A stretch of DNA of 5,087 nucleotides from an uncultured Bacilli bacterium (GTDB lineage Bacteria > Bacillota_I > Bacilli_A > RF39 > UBA660). The DNA is taken from positions 1 to 5,087 of the forward strand of contig CAKOON010000014.1 in the NCBI GenBank assembly GCA_934098565.1. Reading direction: 5' to 3'. The stretch's first letter is position 1. The number at the start of each line of letters is the position of its first letter. Of this stretch, positions 1 through 5,087 are shown in pieces. A model generated the notes under the pieces. The model was not told the DNA's origin, did not search any database, and saw only the letters and a list, made by a program, of their open reading frames with translations. Position numbers and translations under genes: made by a program.

Positions 1-1
1 A

Positions 2-421
2 TATAGATATGTTGAAATAAGTAAATCCATAACCAAAAGATATATAGAAGCATTACCAGATATTAATATTGATGAGGTACCTATTTCTGAAATCAATAAA
101 ATTTCTTCATCAATTGAAGTTAATGATAGAAAGTACACTGGTTTTAATATTTTAGAAAAAGATACTTTAAAGTTATTTTCTATTATATCTTCTGGCGAGT
201 ATTTAATTAATGGTTTTTCAAACAAATTAATTAGAGAAAAATATTTTTATAAAGAAATAACCAAGAAAGACATTAATAAACTTACTCGTATATTATCTAA
301 ATTAAAAGCTCATGGGATAATTAAAAAAGTAGCTAGAAAAAATAAATATTATCTAACTACTAATGGCAGAAAAATTATTAATAGTATATTGATCTATACT
401 AGAAAAACTTTATTAAACTAA
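2..421 (+). CDS. C-terminal part of an uncharacterised winged-helix protein (5' end outside window)
   Basis: An open frame runs in from the left edge for 139 codons to a TAA at 419-421; no start is visible. Residues about 3-18 (YVEISKSITKRYIEAL) and 47-82 (containing GEYLINGFSNKLIRE) match, from memory, conserved blocks of a widespread family whose GC-rich members read roughly 'AEISRAANERYLDAL' and 'GEFLINGFRNRDLRAL'. Residues about 92-126 look like a winged helix: a recognition-type helix ending LKAHGIIKKV, then a wing ending YYLTTNGRKII. Family members are usually annotated as hypothetical or MarR-like and, as I recall, often occur in several copies per genome, which suggests a mobile element. 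Their biochemical role is unknown to me. Homology to that family is fairly secure; function is not. Codon use is AT-rich like the neighbouring genes. Confidence 0.75.
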   Translation, partial: YRYVEISKSITKRYIEALPDINIDEVPISEINKISSSIEVNDRKYTGFNILEKDTLKLFSIISSGEYLINGFSNKLIREKYFYKEITKKDINKLTRILSKLKAHGIIKKVARKNKYYLTTNGRKIINSILIYTRKTLLN

Positions 422-425
422 ATCT

Positions 426-440
426 ACAAATCATATTTGT
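426..440 (+). repeat. Small hairpin just after the winged-helix gene
   Basis: ACAAAT (426-431) and ATTTGT (435-440) are perfect inverted repeats around a 3-base loop, starting 4 bases after the stop codon. No T-run follows, so on its own it is a poor terminator. It may act with the next inverted repeat or mean nothing. Confidence 0.35.
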
Positions 441-475
441 AATGGGGTAAGGGGAAATCTGCCCATTTTATTATA
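441..475 (+). terminator. GC-rich inverted repeat with T-rich tail; weak terminator or element end
   Basis: AATGGG (441-446) pairs with CCCATT (462-467) across a 15-base loop, and the following bases are T-rich (TTATTATATTT). The patch also carries two GGGG runs (443-446 and 451-454) and stands out sharply from the surrounding AT-rich DNA. It lies 20 bases after the stop of the left gene, so a Rho-independent terminator is the simplest reading, though the loop is long and the T-run is broken. Because the left gene belongs to a family that may be mobile, the patch could instead be a structured element end. Confidence 0.4.
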
Positions 476-549
476 TTTGCTAAAAAACTTGTTTTATTTT
501 TAACTATTTTGAATGCAATAGCATATATTTTTTTAATTTAAACTATTAT

Positions 550-2052
550 TTATGCTTTAGCAGTTGGTTTTGATGCAGATTCTTTTAATCTACAATCAAT
601 TAAAAAGACATTTTCGTTGACTATATTTTCAGTATCAGTTGATTTTAATGTTTTTAATGTTTTTTCATATTCCTTATCGTTAAAATAGAAGATTACTACA
701 ATGTGTTTTTCAGTACCATTTGCTTTCTTGTATATTTTTACTTGTTCAAATACGTGATCTAAATTTGTATTTTTTGCCAATTTAAACTCAATAACAGTTA
801 CATCAGCTGAACCCATCGAAATTACAAAATCAGCAGGACCTCTACCATTATTAGTTTCAGCATCATCCTTAAATATACTTTTATGCCATACAAATTTAAA
901 CATTCTTTGTAAATCATTTTCAGTAGTTATTATTTGTTCATTTTCATTGTAGAAAAGCTTATAACAATCATTATCTTCTATCCTATGTTTAAAAAACTCA
1001 ATTCTTGTCTTTGCTTCTTCATATGAATTACTACTACTATTAAATAATTCTTTATTTTTATCTATTATATTGGCTAAATACTTAACATTTTCATCAAATT
1101 TCTTAAGTTGAACTGAAACTTCATCTAAACTCTTACTTTTGATTTCATCCTTACTATTTTCTTTTATTCTAACATAATAGTCATATATTTCTTTATGATT
1201 ATTAGAAAACTCTTCGAAGCATTCTTTTTTAATTTTATTTTCTTCAGATTGTTTTGGTTTTATATTTAAATTTTCACATTTTGCATGATATTCTTGAATA
1301 GCTTTATGTAAATAATCATTCAATTGTATTCTCAAAGAATCGTTATCAATACTTTCACGCACCAAATCCATATTTTTTAGAAAGTCTGTTCTATTTATAG
1401 ATGGTTCATCAGCTCTTAACATATCTTTTGGCGTAAGTAAAACATACTCTTCTTTTCCTTTTTCATTTATAACATATGGCAAATAATATTCATTTGAAGT
1501 AAATGTCTCTGTTTCATAATTAAATCCATCTTTTTCTACAATGAACTTTTTTGCTTTTTCAGTAATATATTTTTTTGTAAATTTTTCAGTGTATTTGCAT
1601 AAATAACCTTTTATTAAATTTACAGTCATATCACTTATTTTATCCTTACCATTTCCAGGATATAAAAGCATTATTTTTTCTGAATGTATACCATCAGATA
1701 TATTGTTATTATTTAATACAAATGAAATATTTTCATATAATATTTTACCAAATCCTACATCTAATGCTTGACCTTTATTTCCCGACATTGAAAATCCTAA
1801 CCAATTATTACAAACTTCTTTAAAAGTAAACCAAGTTTTTATTTCCTTATCATTAAGTTCGTTTTTTGCTTTTTTAGATAAAAAATACATATACTTTATA
1901 ATATCTTCATGTAATTGCTTATATTCTTTCTTATTACTATTAAAAATGAGTATAGGATCTATAAACATAGGCATATCCGCTACTAATGATATATCTATAG
2001 CTCCATATTTTTGTATATCCTCTAATTTTACATCAAAATATTCTGAAAACAT
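550..2052 (-). CDS. PD-(D/E)XK nuclease-domain protein, candidate defence or restriction-like nuclease
   Basis: This 500-residue protein starts at an ATG with an ideal Shine-Dalgarno site and ends in TAA. Its C-terminal part (about 370-490) shows a PD-(D/E)XK nuclease core: helix Glu in TENDLQRMF (E378), GRGPADF with D408, then VIEFKLA with E422 and K424, and a following helix with Q437. All expected catalytic residues are present, so it may be active on DNA. The N-terminal 230 residues have conserved-looking blocks: LVADMPMFIDPILIF (23-37), a region with NWLGFS and GN.G (about 74-102), KISDMTVNLIKGYL (138-151) and YVLLTPKDML with INR (203-221). I recall these blocks from other hypothetical proteins that share the same nuclease tail and a similar short ending rich in Ser, Lys and Ala. 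The middle (about 245-355) is charged and probably helical. There is no signal peptide or membrane segment, so it is likely cytoplasmic. It is divergent from the 2260-3714 gene. A defence role is inference from the domain and the mobile context. Confidence 0.85.
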   Translation of the reverse strand: MFSEYFDVKLEDIQKYGAIDISLVADMPMFIDPILIFNSNKKEYKQLHEDIIKYMYFLSKKAKNELNDKEIKTWFTFKEVCNNWLGFSMSGNKGQALDVGFGKILYENISFVLNNNNISDGIHSEKIMLLYPGNGKDKISDMTVNLIKGYLCKYTEKFTKKYITEKAKKFIVEKDGFNYETETFTSNEYYLPYVINEKGKEEYVLLTPKDMLRADEPSINRTDFLKNMDLVRESIDNDSLRIQLNDYLHKAIQEYHAKCENLNIKPKQSEENKIKKECFEEFSNNHKEIYDYYVRIKENSKDEIKSKSLDEVSVQLKKFDENVKYLANIIDKNKELFNSSSNSYEEAKTRIEFFKHRIEDNDCYKLFYNENEQIITTENDLQRMFKFVWHKSIFKDDAETNNGRGPADFVISMGSADVTVIEFKLAKNTNLDHVFEQVKIYKKANGTEKHIVVIFYFNDKEYEKTLKTLKSTDTENIVNENVFLIDCRLKESASKPTAKA

Positions 2053-2058
2053 ATAGCA

Positions 2059-2065
2059 CTCCTTT
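2059..2065 (-). promoter_or_regulatory. Ribosome binding site of the nuclease gene
   Basis: On the minus strand AAAGGAG lies 6 bases before the ATG at 2052-2050. This strong match fixes the start of the nuclease gene. Confidence 0.85.
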
Positions 2066-2070
2066 CAATA

Positions 2071-2098
2071 AAAAAAGTATCATTCTATTGAATGATAC
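2071..2098 (-). promoter_or_regulatory. Terminator-like hairpin in the nuclease 5' leader (possible attenuator or operator)
   Basis: GTATCATTC (2077-2085) and GAATGATAC (2090-2098) form a perfect 9-bp stem with a 4-base loop. Read leftward, the hairpin is followed at once by six T residues (2076-2071), the form of an intrinsic terminator. It sits between the predicted promoter (-10 at 2117-2112) and the Shine-Dalgarno site at 2065-2059, so it would lie within the first ~30 bases of the nuclease mRNA. No other leftward gene lies upstream for it to terminate, because the next gene to the right points away. It could therefore attenuate the nuclease gene, stabilise its mRNA 5' end, or be a palindromic protein-binding site. 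Confidence 0.6.
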
Positions 2099-2099
2099 G

Positions 2100-2149
2100 A
2101 AATCTATTATAATTATAGCATATTTAAATAATAAATCCTATTATAATTA
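2100..2149. repeat. Direct repeat pair overlapping the nuclease promoter
   Basis: The 12-base sequence CTATTATAATTA occurs at 2104-2115 and again at 2138-2149, 34 bases apart. AAAT precedes each, with one extra C in the second copy, so about 16 bases are shared. The first copy overlaps the -10 box and the second lies near where a -35 box would be. This could be a regulator site or low-complexity coincidence. Confidence 0.4.
2112..2120 (-). promoter_or_regulatory. Predicted promoter of the nuclease gene (extended -10)
   Basis: On the minus strand TGCTATAAT combines a perfect -10 hexamer (TATAAT, 2117-2112) with an extended TGn motif. No good -35 box lies 17 bases upstream, which an extended -10 can tolerate. 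Transcription would start near 2105, a few bases before the leader hairpin. Confidence 0.55.
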
Positions 2150-2182
2150 GATCAAAATTCATAATATAACATAAAATATTTT

Positions 2183-2211
2183 CATTTTTAATAAAAACTT
2201 AATTAAAAATG
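2183..2211. repeat. 10-bp inverted repeat in the divergent promoter region
   Basis: CATTTTTAAT (2183-2192) and ATTAAAAATG (2202-2211) are perfect inverted repeats with a 9-base spacer. The right arm ends about where the -35 region of the rightward promoter should be, so it could be an operator. The A/T-only core makes chance quite possible. Confidence 0.3.
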
Positions 2212-2230
2212 CTAAAAATTATAAAATATA

Positions 2231-2239
2231 TGGTATAAT
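2231..2239 (+). promoter_or_regulatory. Predicted promoter of the helical-repeat gene (extended -10)
   Basis: TGGTATAAT is a perfect TATAAT (2234-2239) with an extended TGn. The -35 region (about 2209-2216) is a poor match. Transcription would start near 2246, leaving a leader of only about 14 bases before the ATG at 2260. Confidence 0.6.
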
Positions 2240-2248
2240 AATCGGCGC

Positions 2249-2254
2249 AGGTGG
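2249..2254 (+). promoter_or_regulatory. Ribosome binding site that decides the start of the 2260-3714 gene
   Basis: AGGTGG (one mismatch to AGGAGG) lies 5 bases before the ATG at 2260-2262. The in-frame GTG at 2251 is inside this site and has no Shine-Dalgarno of its own, so translation most likely starts at 2260. Confidence 0.7.
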
Positions 2255-2259
2255 GAAAT

Positions 2260-3714
2260 ATGAGAATAATTGAAGATTTAAAAAAAGATGAAGTATATGT
2301 TAGACTTTTAGCGAAATTTAATGATGAAGGACCATTTACATTTGGAAAAGATTATCAAACTACAATTTATTGTTACAAAGAAGGAGAAACTATACCAATG
2401 GATTATAGAGCACTTGGAAAATATATAGATGCTATCCATTATAATAAATTATCTCTTTACGATGTTCCAAAGTCATTAAGAACCGAAGAATTCTTTGCCA
2501 ATACTTTTTACTATACTTATGATTATATTAAAAATAATATAGAAAAATTTGATAGGAATTTCTTTAAAGATCTTATAATGACAGATGGTGGTTCTTTAAT
2601 ATTTGATAAGAACTGTTTTGAAATTATGCCAATTGAATACATTGATGAAGAAATGGTTTCTTTAGCTATATTAAGTGGTACAGATTGGAGTTCATATCGT
2701 TGGTTATTAACTGTTAACAAAAGAAAGCCACAAGTTTTAAGTGAAGATGTATGGAAATTAGCCGCTAGACTATATGGCGGTAGAACTTTTTCTGATATTT
2801 TAACTATTACTCCAAAAGAATATCAAGACAAAGAATGGTATCAAGAATTATTTAAATGTAGATATAATTGTGGATGCAGATGTGATGGTAGAGATACATA
2901 TTTAAGTAATGATGATAGAACAGTTTTAATGGATTATGTTCCTAAAGAAGTATTAACTCCAGAATTTTTAATAGAATTACTTAAAGATAATCCAAAGAAC
3001 ATTGCAAAATTTAGTGAATATGCACTTGAAACTGAAATCAATATAGGAACCGATAAAGATGGAAACCCTATTAAAAAGAAAATATGGCAATTTGTAATTG
3101 AAAATGATGGTTATTTAATTGATAGTATAGATTTGAACGAAGAAAGAGTTTCCTATTTTAAATCATTATATGATAAAGATTCATCAGAATACTTTTGCTT
3201 TAAATATCATTATAGAGATTGGAAAAGATCACAACAACCTAAAAAGCAAAACAGTAATACCAACTTAGGATTAGTTTTTATGGAGGCTATGATTTATGCT
3301 ATGGAAGGTGATGATCCTTCTAAGGCAATAGATAATGAGGTAAAAAGAAATAGATATAGTATGAAACAAAGCACAGATTTATTACCGATTTTTTACAATG
3401 GCTCTGTACCTAATGAATATAAGAAAGAATACGATTCAGAGGAATATTTACGAATGATGTATGAAAAATGTGGTATAAAAGTATTAGAAGAATACGATTA
3501 CTTACTTTATAGAGTAGAATTGCCAGAAAACTTTACAATAGAATATGATGGATATTTTGGTGTTGTTAAAGATAATAATGGTACAGAAATAATTTCATTC
3601 CATAGAGATGATAAATTTTACGATCGTACTGCCGAAGTAACAATGATAAATGAAAGTATTATTAATAACGGATTACAACAATTGGATACACCAAAAAGAT
3701 TGTTAAAAAAATAA
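2260..3714 (+). CDS. Helical-repeat protein with Cys cluster and C-terminal FYDR-type domain; function unknown
   Basis: I do not recognise a function for this 484-residue protein. Starting from the ATG at 2260, residues about 65-250 contain irregular repeats of the kind 'VP..L.TEEF' followed by a helix: VPKSLRTEEF (69-78), IMPIEYIDEEM (about 122-132), VLSEDVWKLAARLYG (159-173), TPKEYQDKEWYQELF (184-198) and VPKEVLTPEFLIELL (227-241). These resemble the helical repeats of DUF4116-like proteins. Between two repeats is a cluster C-x3-C-x-C-x-C (C200, C204, C206, C208), which might bind a metal. The C-terminal part (about 415-465) has a pattern I recall from other hypothetical proteins of phages and plasmids: LPENF, then D..G, then KFYDRTA (452-458). 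There is no signal peptide or membrane segment. The gene is divergent from the nuclease across 207 bp and convergent with the relaxase. A link to either neighbour's function is only inference. Confidence 0.8.
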   Translation: MRIIEDLKKDEVYVRLLAKFNDEGPFTFGKDYQTTIYCYKEGETIPMDYRALGKYIDAIHYNKLSLYDVPKSLRTEEFFANTFYYTYDYIKNNIEKFDRNFFKDLIMTDGGSLIFDKNCFEIMPIEYIDEEMVSLAILSGTDWSSYRWLLTVNKRKPQVLSEDVWKLAARLYGGRTFSDILTITPKEYQDKEWYQELFKCRYNCGCRCDGRDTYLSNDDRTVLMDYVPKEVLTPEFLIELLKDNPKNIAKFSEYALETEINIGTDKDGNPIKKKIWQFVIENDGYLIDSIDLNEERVSYFKSLYDKDSSEYFCFKYHYRDWKRSQQPKKQNSNTNLGLVFMEAMIYAMEGDDPSKAIDNEVKRNRYSMKQSTDLLPIFYNGSVPNEYKKEYDSEEYLRMMYEKCGIKVLEEYDYLLYRVELPENFTIEYDGYFGVVKDNNGTEIISFHRDDKFYDRTAEVTMINESIINNGLQQLDTPKRLLKK

Positions 3715-3715
3715 T

Positions 3716-3757
3716 AAAGATGACAAAGAGTTTATCTCTCAAAGTCATCTTTTTCTT
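3716..3757. terminator. Shared bidirectional terminator between convergent genes
   Basis: AAAGATGAC (3716-3724) pairs with GTCATCTTT (3744-3752). Inside, AGAG (3727-3730) pairs with CTCT (3736-3739). Rightward, a T-rich run (TTTTTCTTT) overlaps and follows the right arm; leftward, the minus strand reads ATTATTTTTTT after the stem. It starts 2 bases after the stop of the helical-repeat gene. The stop codon of the extended relaxase frame (3734-3732) falls inside the hairpin. Confidence 0.8.
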
Positions 3758-3851
3758 TGCTTAAATCTAATTCTTCAATGTCATCATCATCTAAAACATT
3801 ATCATCATGCATTTCATTAACTACATCGATATATTTATCATCTTTATCATA
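3732..3851 (-). pseudogene. Detached C-terminal tail of the MobV relaxase after an in-frame TGA
   Basis: Directly after the relaxase TGA (3854-3852) the same frame stays open for 39 codons and ends in TAA at 3734-3732. The tail starts YDKDDKYIDVVNEMHDDN, goes on through an acidic stretch (LDDDDIEELDL) and ends KDDFER. This looks like a real protein end: I recall similar acidic tails ending DDFE or DDFER in MobV relaxases of Clostridia and Bacilli. The stop falls in the shared terminator, where a gene end is expected. By a rough random model at 25% GC, 39 open codons would occur about 3% of the time. The simplest reading is a TGG-to-TGA change that cut off the last ~40 residues. There is no start or Shine-Dalgarno site supporting separate translation. 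Confidence 0.65.
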
Positions 3852-5078
3852 TCAACTATGAAGCTTATCATGTAAGAATGATATTAGTTTTTCAAATTTA
3901 TTTTTCCAGTAATCAAGGGTATCTTTTAAATCATTTATTTTAGATTTTAAAAATGATATTTCATTATCTTTTTCTTTAATAGTGTTATTTAGGGTTTTAA
4001 CTCTTAAATTAAGTGCCTCATTATTTTCAGTAAGAGTTTTAATCTTGCTGTTTTTATCTTTTAATTGTTCATGAGCATTTACTAATGTATTAGATAGTGT
4101 TTGTATTTTATCATATTCTTTATTAGTGTTATCAAATTGTTCGATAAAGTCGATAAAATAATCTTTATCTTCTTTTGATAAAATATAATTATCTTTATTA
4201 AGTTTAGATGTTTTTAATTTATAAATTTTATCTTTTATATCTTTAGAGTTTTGTTTTAACTCTAAAGATTTTTTGTTTGCTTGTTTTAAGTTTTCAGTAT
4301 TCTTTTCAATTTGCTTTTTCATTTCGATATAGTTATCCATATCAGATACATGAATATCTCTATTTCTACCTTTTTGCTTTTGTTTTAAAGTAGAATCTAA
4401 ACTATATACTTGGTTAAATTTTTCAATACATAAAGTTCTCATTTTATCTTGTAATCTAATTAAAGATTCTTTAGTAAATACATCAGATTTACCAACTTGT
4501 TTTTTCATGCCATTTTTATTTTTATATTTAATTGGAACACCAACAATATGTAAATGTGGACTTGTTTCATCATAATGAATTATTGCACTAGCTACTTTAA
4601 AATTAGGAACTAATAATTCTAAATCATCAACTTGTTTTTTATAAACTTCTGACATTTTCTTTTTAAAGTTTTCATCTTTGCTATCCCAATATTCTTTATC
4701 TCCCAGTTCTAGTATTATTTCACAAGCAAGATCCTTTTTCTCATTATTAGATACATTATCAAAATAATTATCTATCATACGACTTGGTCTAGATTGTTTA
4801 GAATTGTATTCTAGTCTTGCTTCTTCAAACTCATTTAAATATAATTCTTTAACATCATCAAGTGGAGAAGAAGTACCTCTCACTATTTCTATTAAGTCTT
4901 GTTCATTATCATATTTTCTATAATTATGTTTATCTACTTTTGATAATTGTCTTACATTTTGAATAGCATTATTTGGTAAAGATGTTGTTCCACTTAAATT
5001 ATTTTTACCTTTTTGTTTAGATATATTTTTTCTATTTTTATCACTACCTAAATGTAATGAATAAGCAAGTTCTGACAT
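3852..5078 (-). CDS. mobV: MobV/Pre-family plasmid mobilization relaxase (C-terminally shortened)
   Basis: The protein of 408 residues belongs to the Mob_Pre (MobV) relaxase family, which nicks one strand at oriT and leads transfer of mobilizable plasmids and integrated elements using another element's conjugation pore. The N-terminal domain carries HNYRKYD (51-57), the expected motif I position, and the metal-binding motif HxDExxPHxH at 168-177 (H168, D170, E171, P174, H175, H177). A conserved segment with GKSDVFTKESL (196-206) follows. Residues about 250-400 are a long charged coiled coil, probably for dimerisation. The active site is intact, so nicking activity may survive. The frame stops at TGA (3854-3852), but a family-like tail continues in frame to 3732, giving 448 residues if read through. 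The start at 5078 has AGGA 5 bases upstream at the window edge. oriT normally lies just upstream of such genes and would be outside the window to the right. Confidence 0.92.
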   Translation of the reverse strand: MSELAYSLHLGSDKNRKNISKQKGKNNLSGTTSLPNNAIQNVRQLSKVDKHNYRKYDNEQDLIEIVRGTSSPLDDVKELYLNEFEEARLEYNSKQSRPSRMIDNYFDNVSNNEKKDLACEIILELGDKEYWDSKDENFKKKMSEVYKKQVDDLELLVPNFKVASAIIHYDETSPHLHIVGVPIKYKNKNGMKKQVGKSDVFTKESLIRLQDKMRTLCIEKFNQVYSLDSTLKQKQKGRNRDIHVSDMDNYIEMKKQIEKNTENLKQANKKSLELKQNSKDIKDKIYKLKTSKLNKDNYILSKEDKDYFIDFIEQFDNTNKEYDKIQTLSNTLVNAHEQLKDKNSKIKTLTENNEALNLRVKTLNNTIKEKDNEISFLKSKINDLKDTLDYWKNKFEKLISFLHDKLHS

Positions 5079-5083
5079 AGTTT

Positions 5084-5087
5084 TCCT
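5084..5087 (-). promoter_or_regulatory. Ribosome binding site of the relaxase gene (cut by window edge)
   Basis: The minus strand reads AGGAAAACT directly before the ATG at 5078. AGGA is the visible part of a Shine-Dalgarno site at suitable spacing; bases further upstream are not in the window. Confidence 0.6.

Noticed and set aside
443..464. G-quadruplex
   Set aside because: Only two runs of four G are present, too few for an intramolecular quadruplex.
481..549. Intrinsic terminator for the nuclease gene
   Set aside because: On the minus strand only small, weak stems (such as CTATT with AATAG) are found, without a clean stem plus T-run.
2251..2259. GTG start three codons upstream for the helical-repeat gene
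   Set aside because: The GTG is part of the Shine-Dalgarno site serving the ATG at 2260 and has no site of its own.
2523..2720. 65-codon minus-strand open frame
   Set aside because: It lies wholly inside the helical-repeat gene on the opposite strand, has no clear ribosome binding site, and its product resembles nothing I know.
3775..3850. ATC/TCA-rich simple repeat or CRISPR-like pattern
   Set aside because: The pattern comes from Asp/Glu codons of the relaxase tail; there is no regular repeat-spacer structure.
3852..3854. Genetic code 4 (TGA read as Trp) in the host
   Set aside because: Eleven Trp codons in the three large genes are TGG and no other in-frame TGA interrupts them. A low-GC code-4 genome would mostly use TGA for Trp.
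3852..3854. Selenocysteine readthrough at the relaxase TGA
   Set aside because: The position is in a coiled-coil or tail region with no redox motif, relaxases are not known selenoproteins, and no bacterial SECIS-type hairpin was evident just downstream.

Overview
The window is about 25% GC by eye, with strongly AT-biased codon use, A/G-rich Shine-Dalgarno sites and intrinsic-terminator-like hairpins. This fits a low-GC Bacillota (Clostridia or Bacilli of gut type) or a mollicute relative that still uses TGA as stop. All 11 Trp codons in the three large genes are TGG, so the standard bacterial code applies. A MobV-type relaxase gene and accessory genes of uncertain function suggest an integrated mobilizable element or plasmid rather than core chromosome.

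Layout, left to right. (1) Bases 2-421 (+) are the last 139 codons of a gene entering from outside the window. Its product ends in a winged-helix domain that I recognise from an uncharacterised bacterial family, often present in several copies per genome. A short GC-rich inverted repeat follows it. (2) Bases 550-2052 (-) encode a 500-residue protein with an uncharacterised N-terminal module and a C-terminal PD-(D/E)XK nuclease core. It is a candidate defence or restriction-like nuclease. (3) Bases 2053-2259 form a divergent promoter region. It has an extended -10 box in each direction, a direct repeat and an inverted repeat. A terminator-like hairpin lies in the 5' leader of the nuclease gene. 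(4) Bases 2260-3714 (+) encode a 484-residue protein of helical repeats with a cysteine cluster and a distinctive C-terminal domain; its function is unknown. (5) Bases 3716-3757 hold a hairpin terminator shared by the two convergent genes around it. (6) Bases 3852-5078 (-) encode a MobV/Pre plasmid mobilization relaxase. Its reading frame continues 39 codons past an in-frame TGA and ends inside the shared terminator, so the gene looks C-terminally truncated by a single nonsense mutation.

How the genes may work together. The relaxase would nick an oriT, expected just right of the window, and allow transfer by a helper conjugation system. The nuclease and the helical-repeat gene are divergent over one 207-bp control region and look like cargo. 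Whether those two form a functional pair is inference. The most checkable unusual points are the TGA-interrupted relaxase, the promoter-proximal terminator-like hairpin ahead of the nuclease, and the possible mobile-element end at the left.
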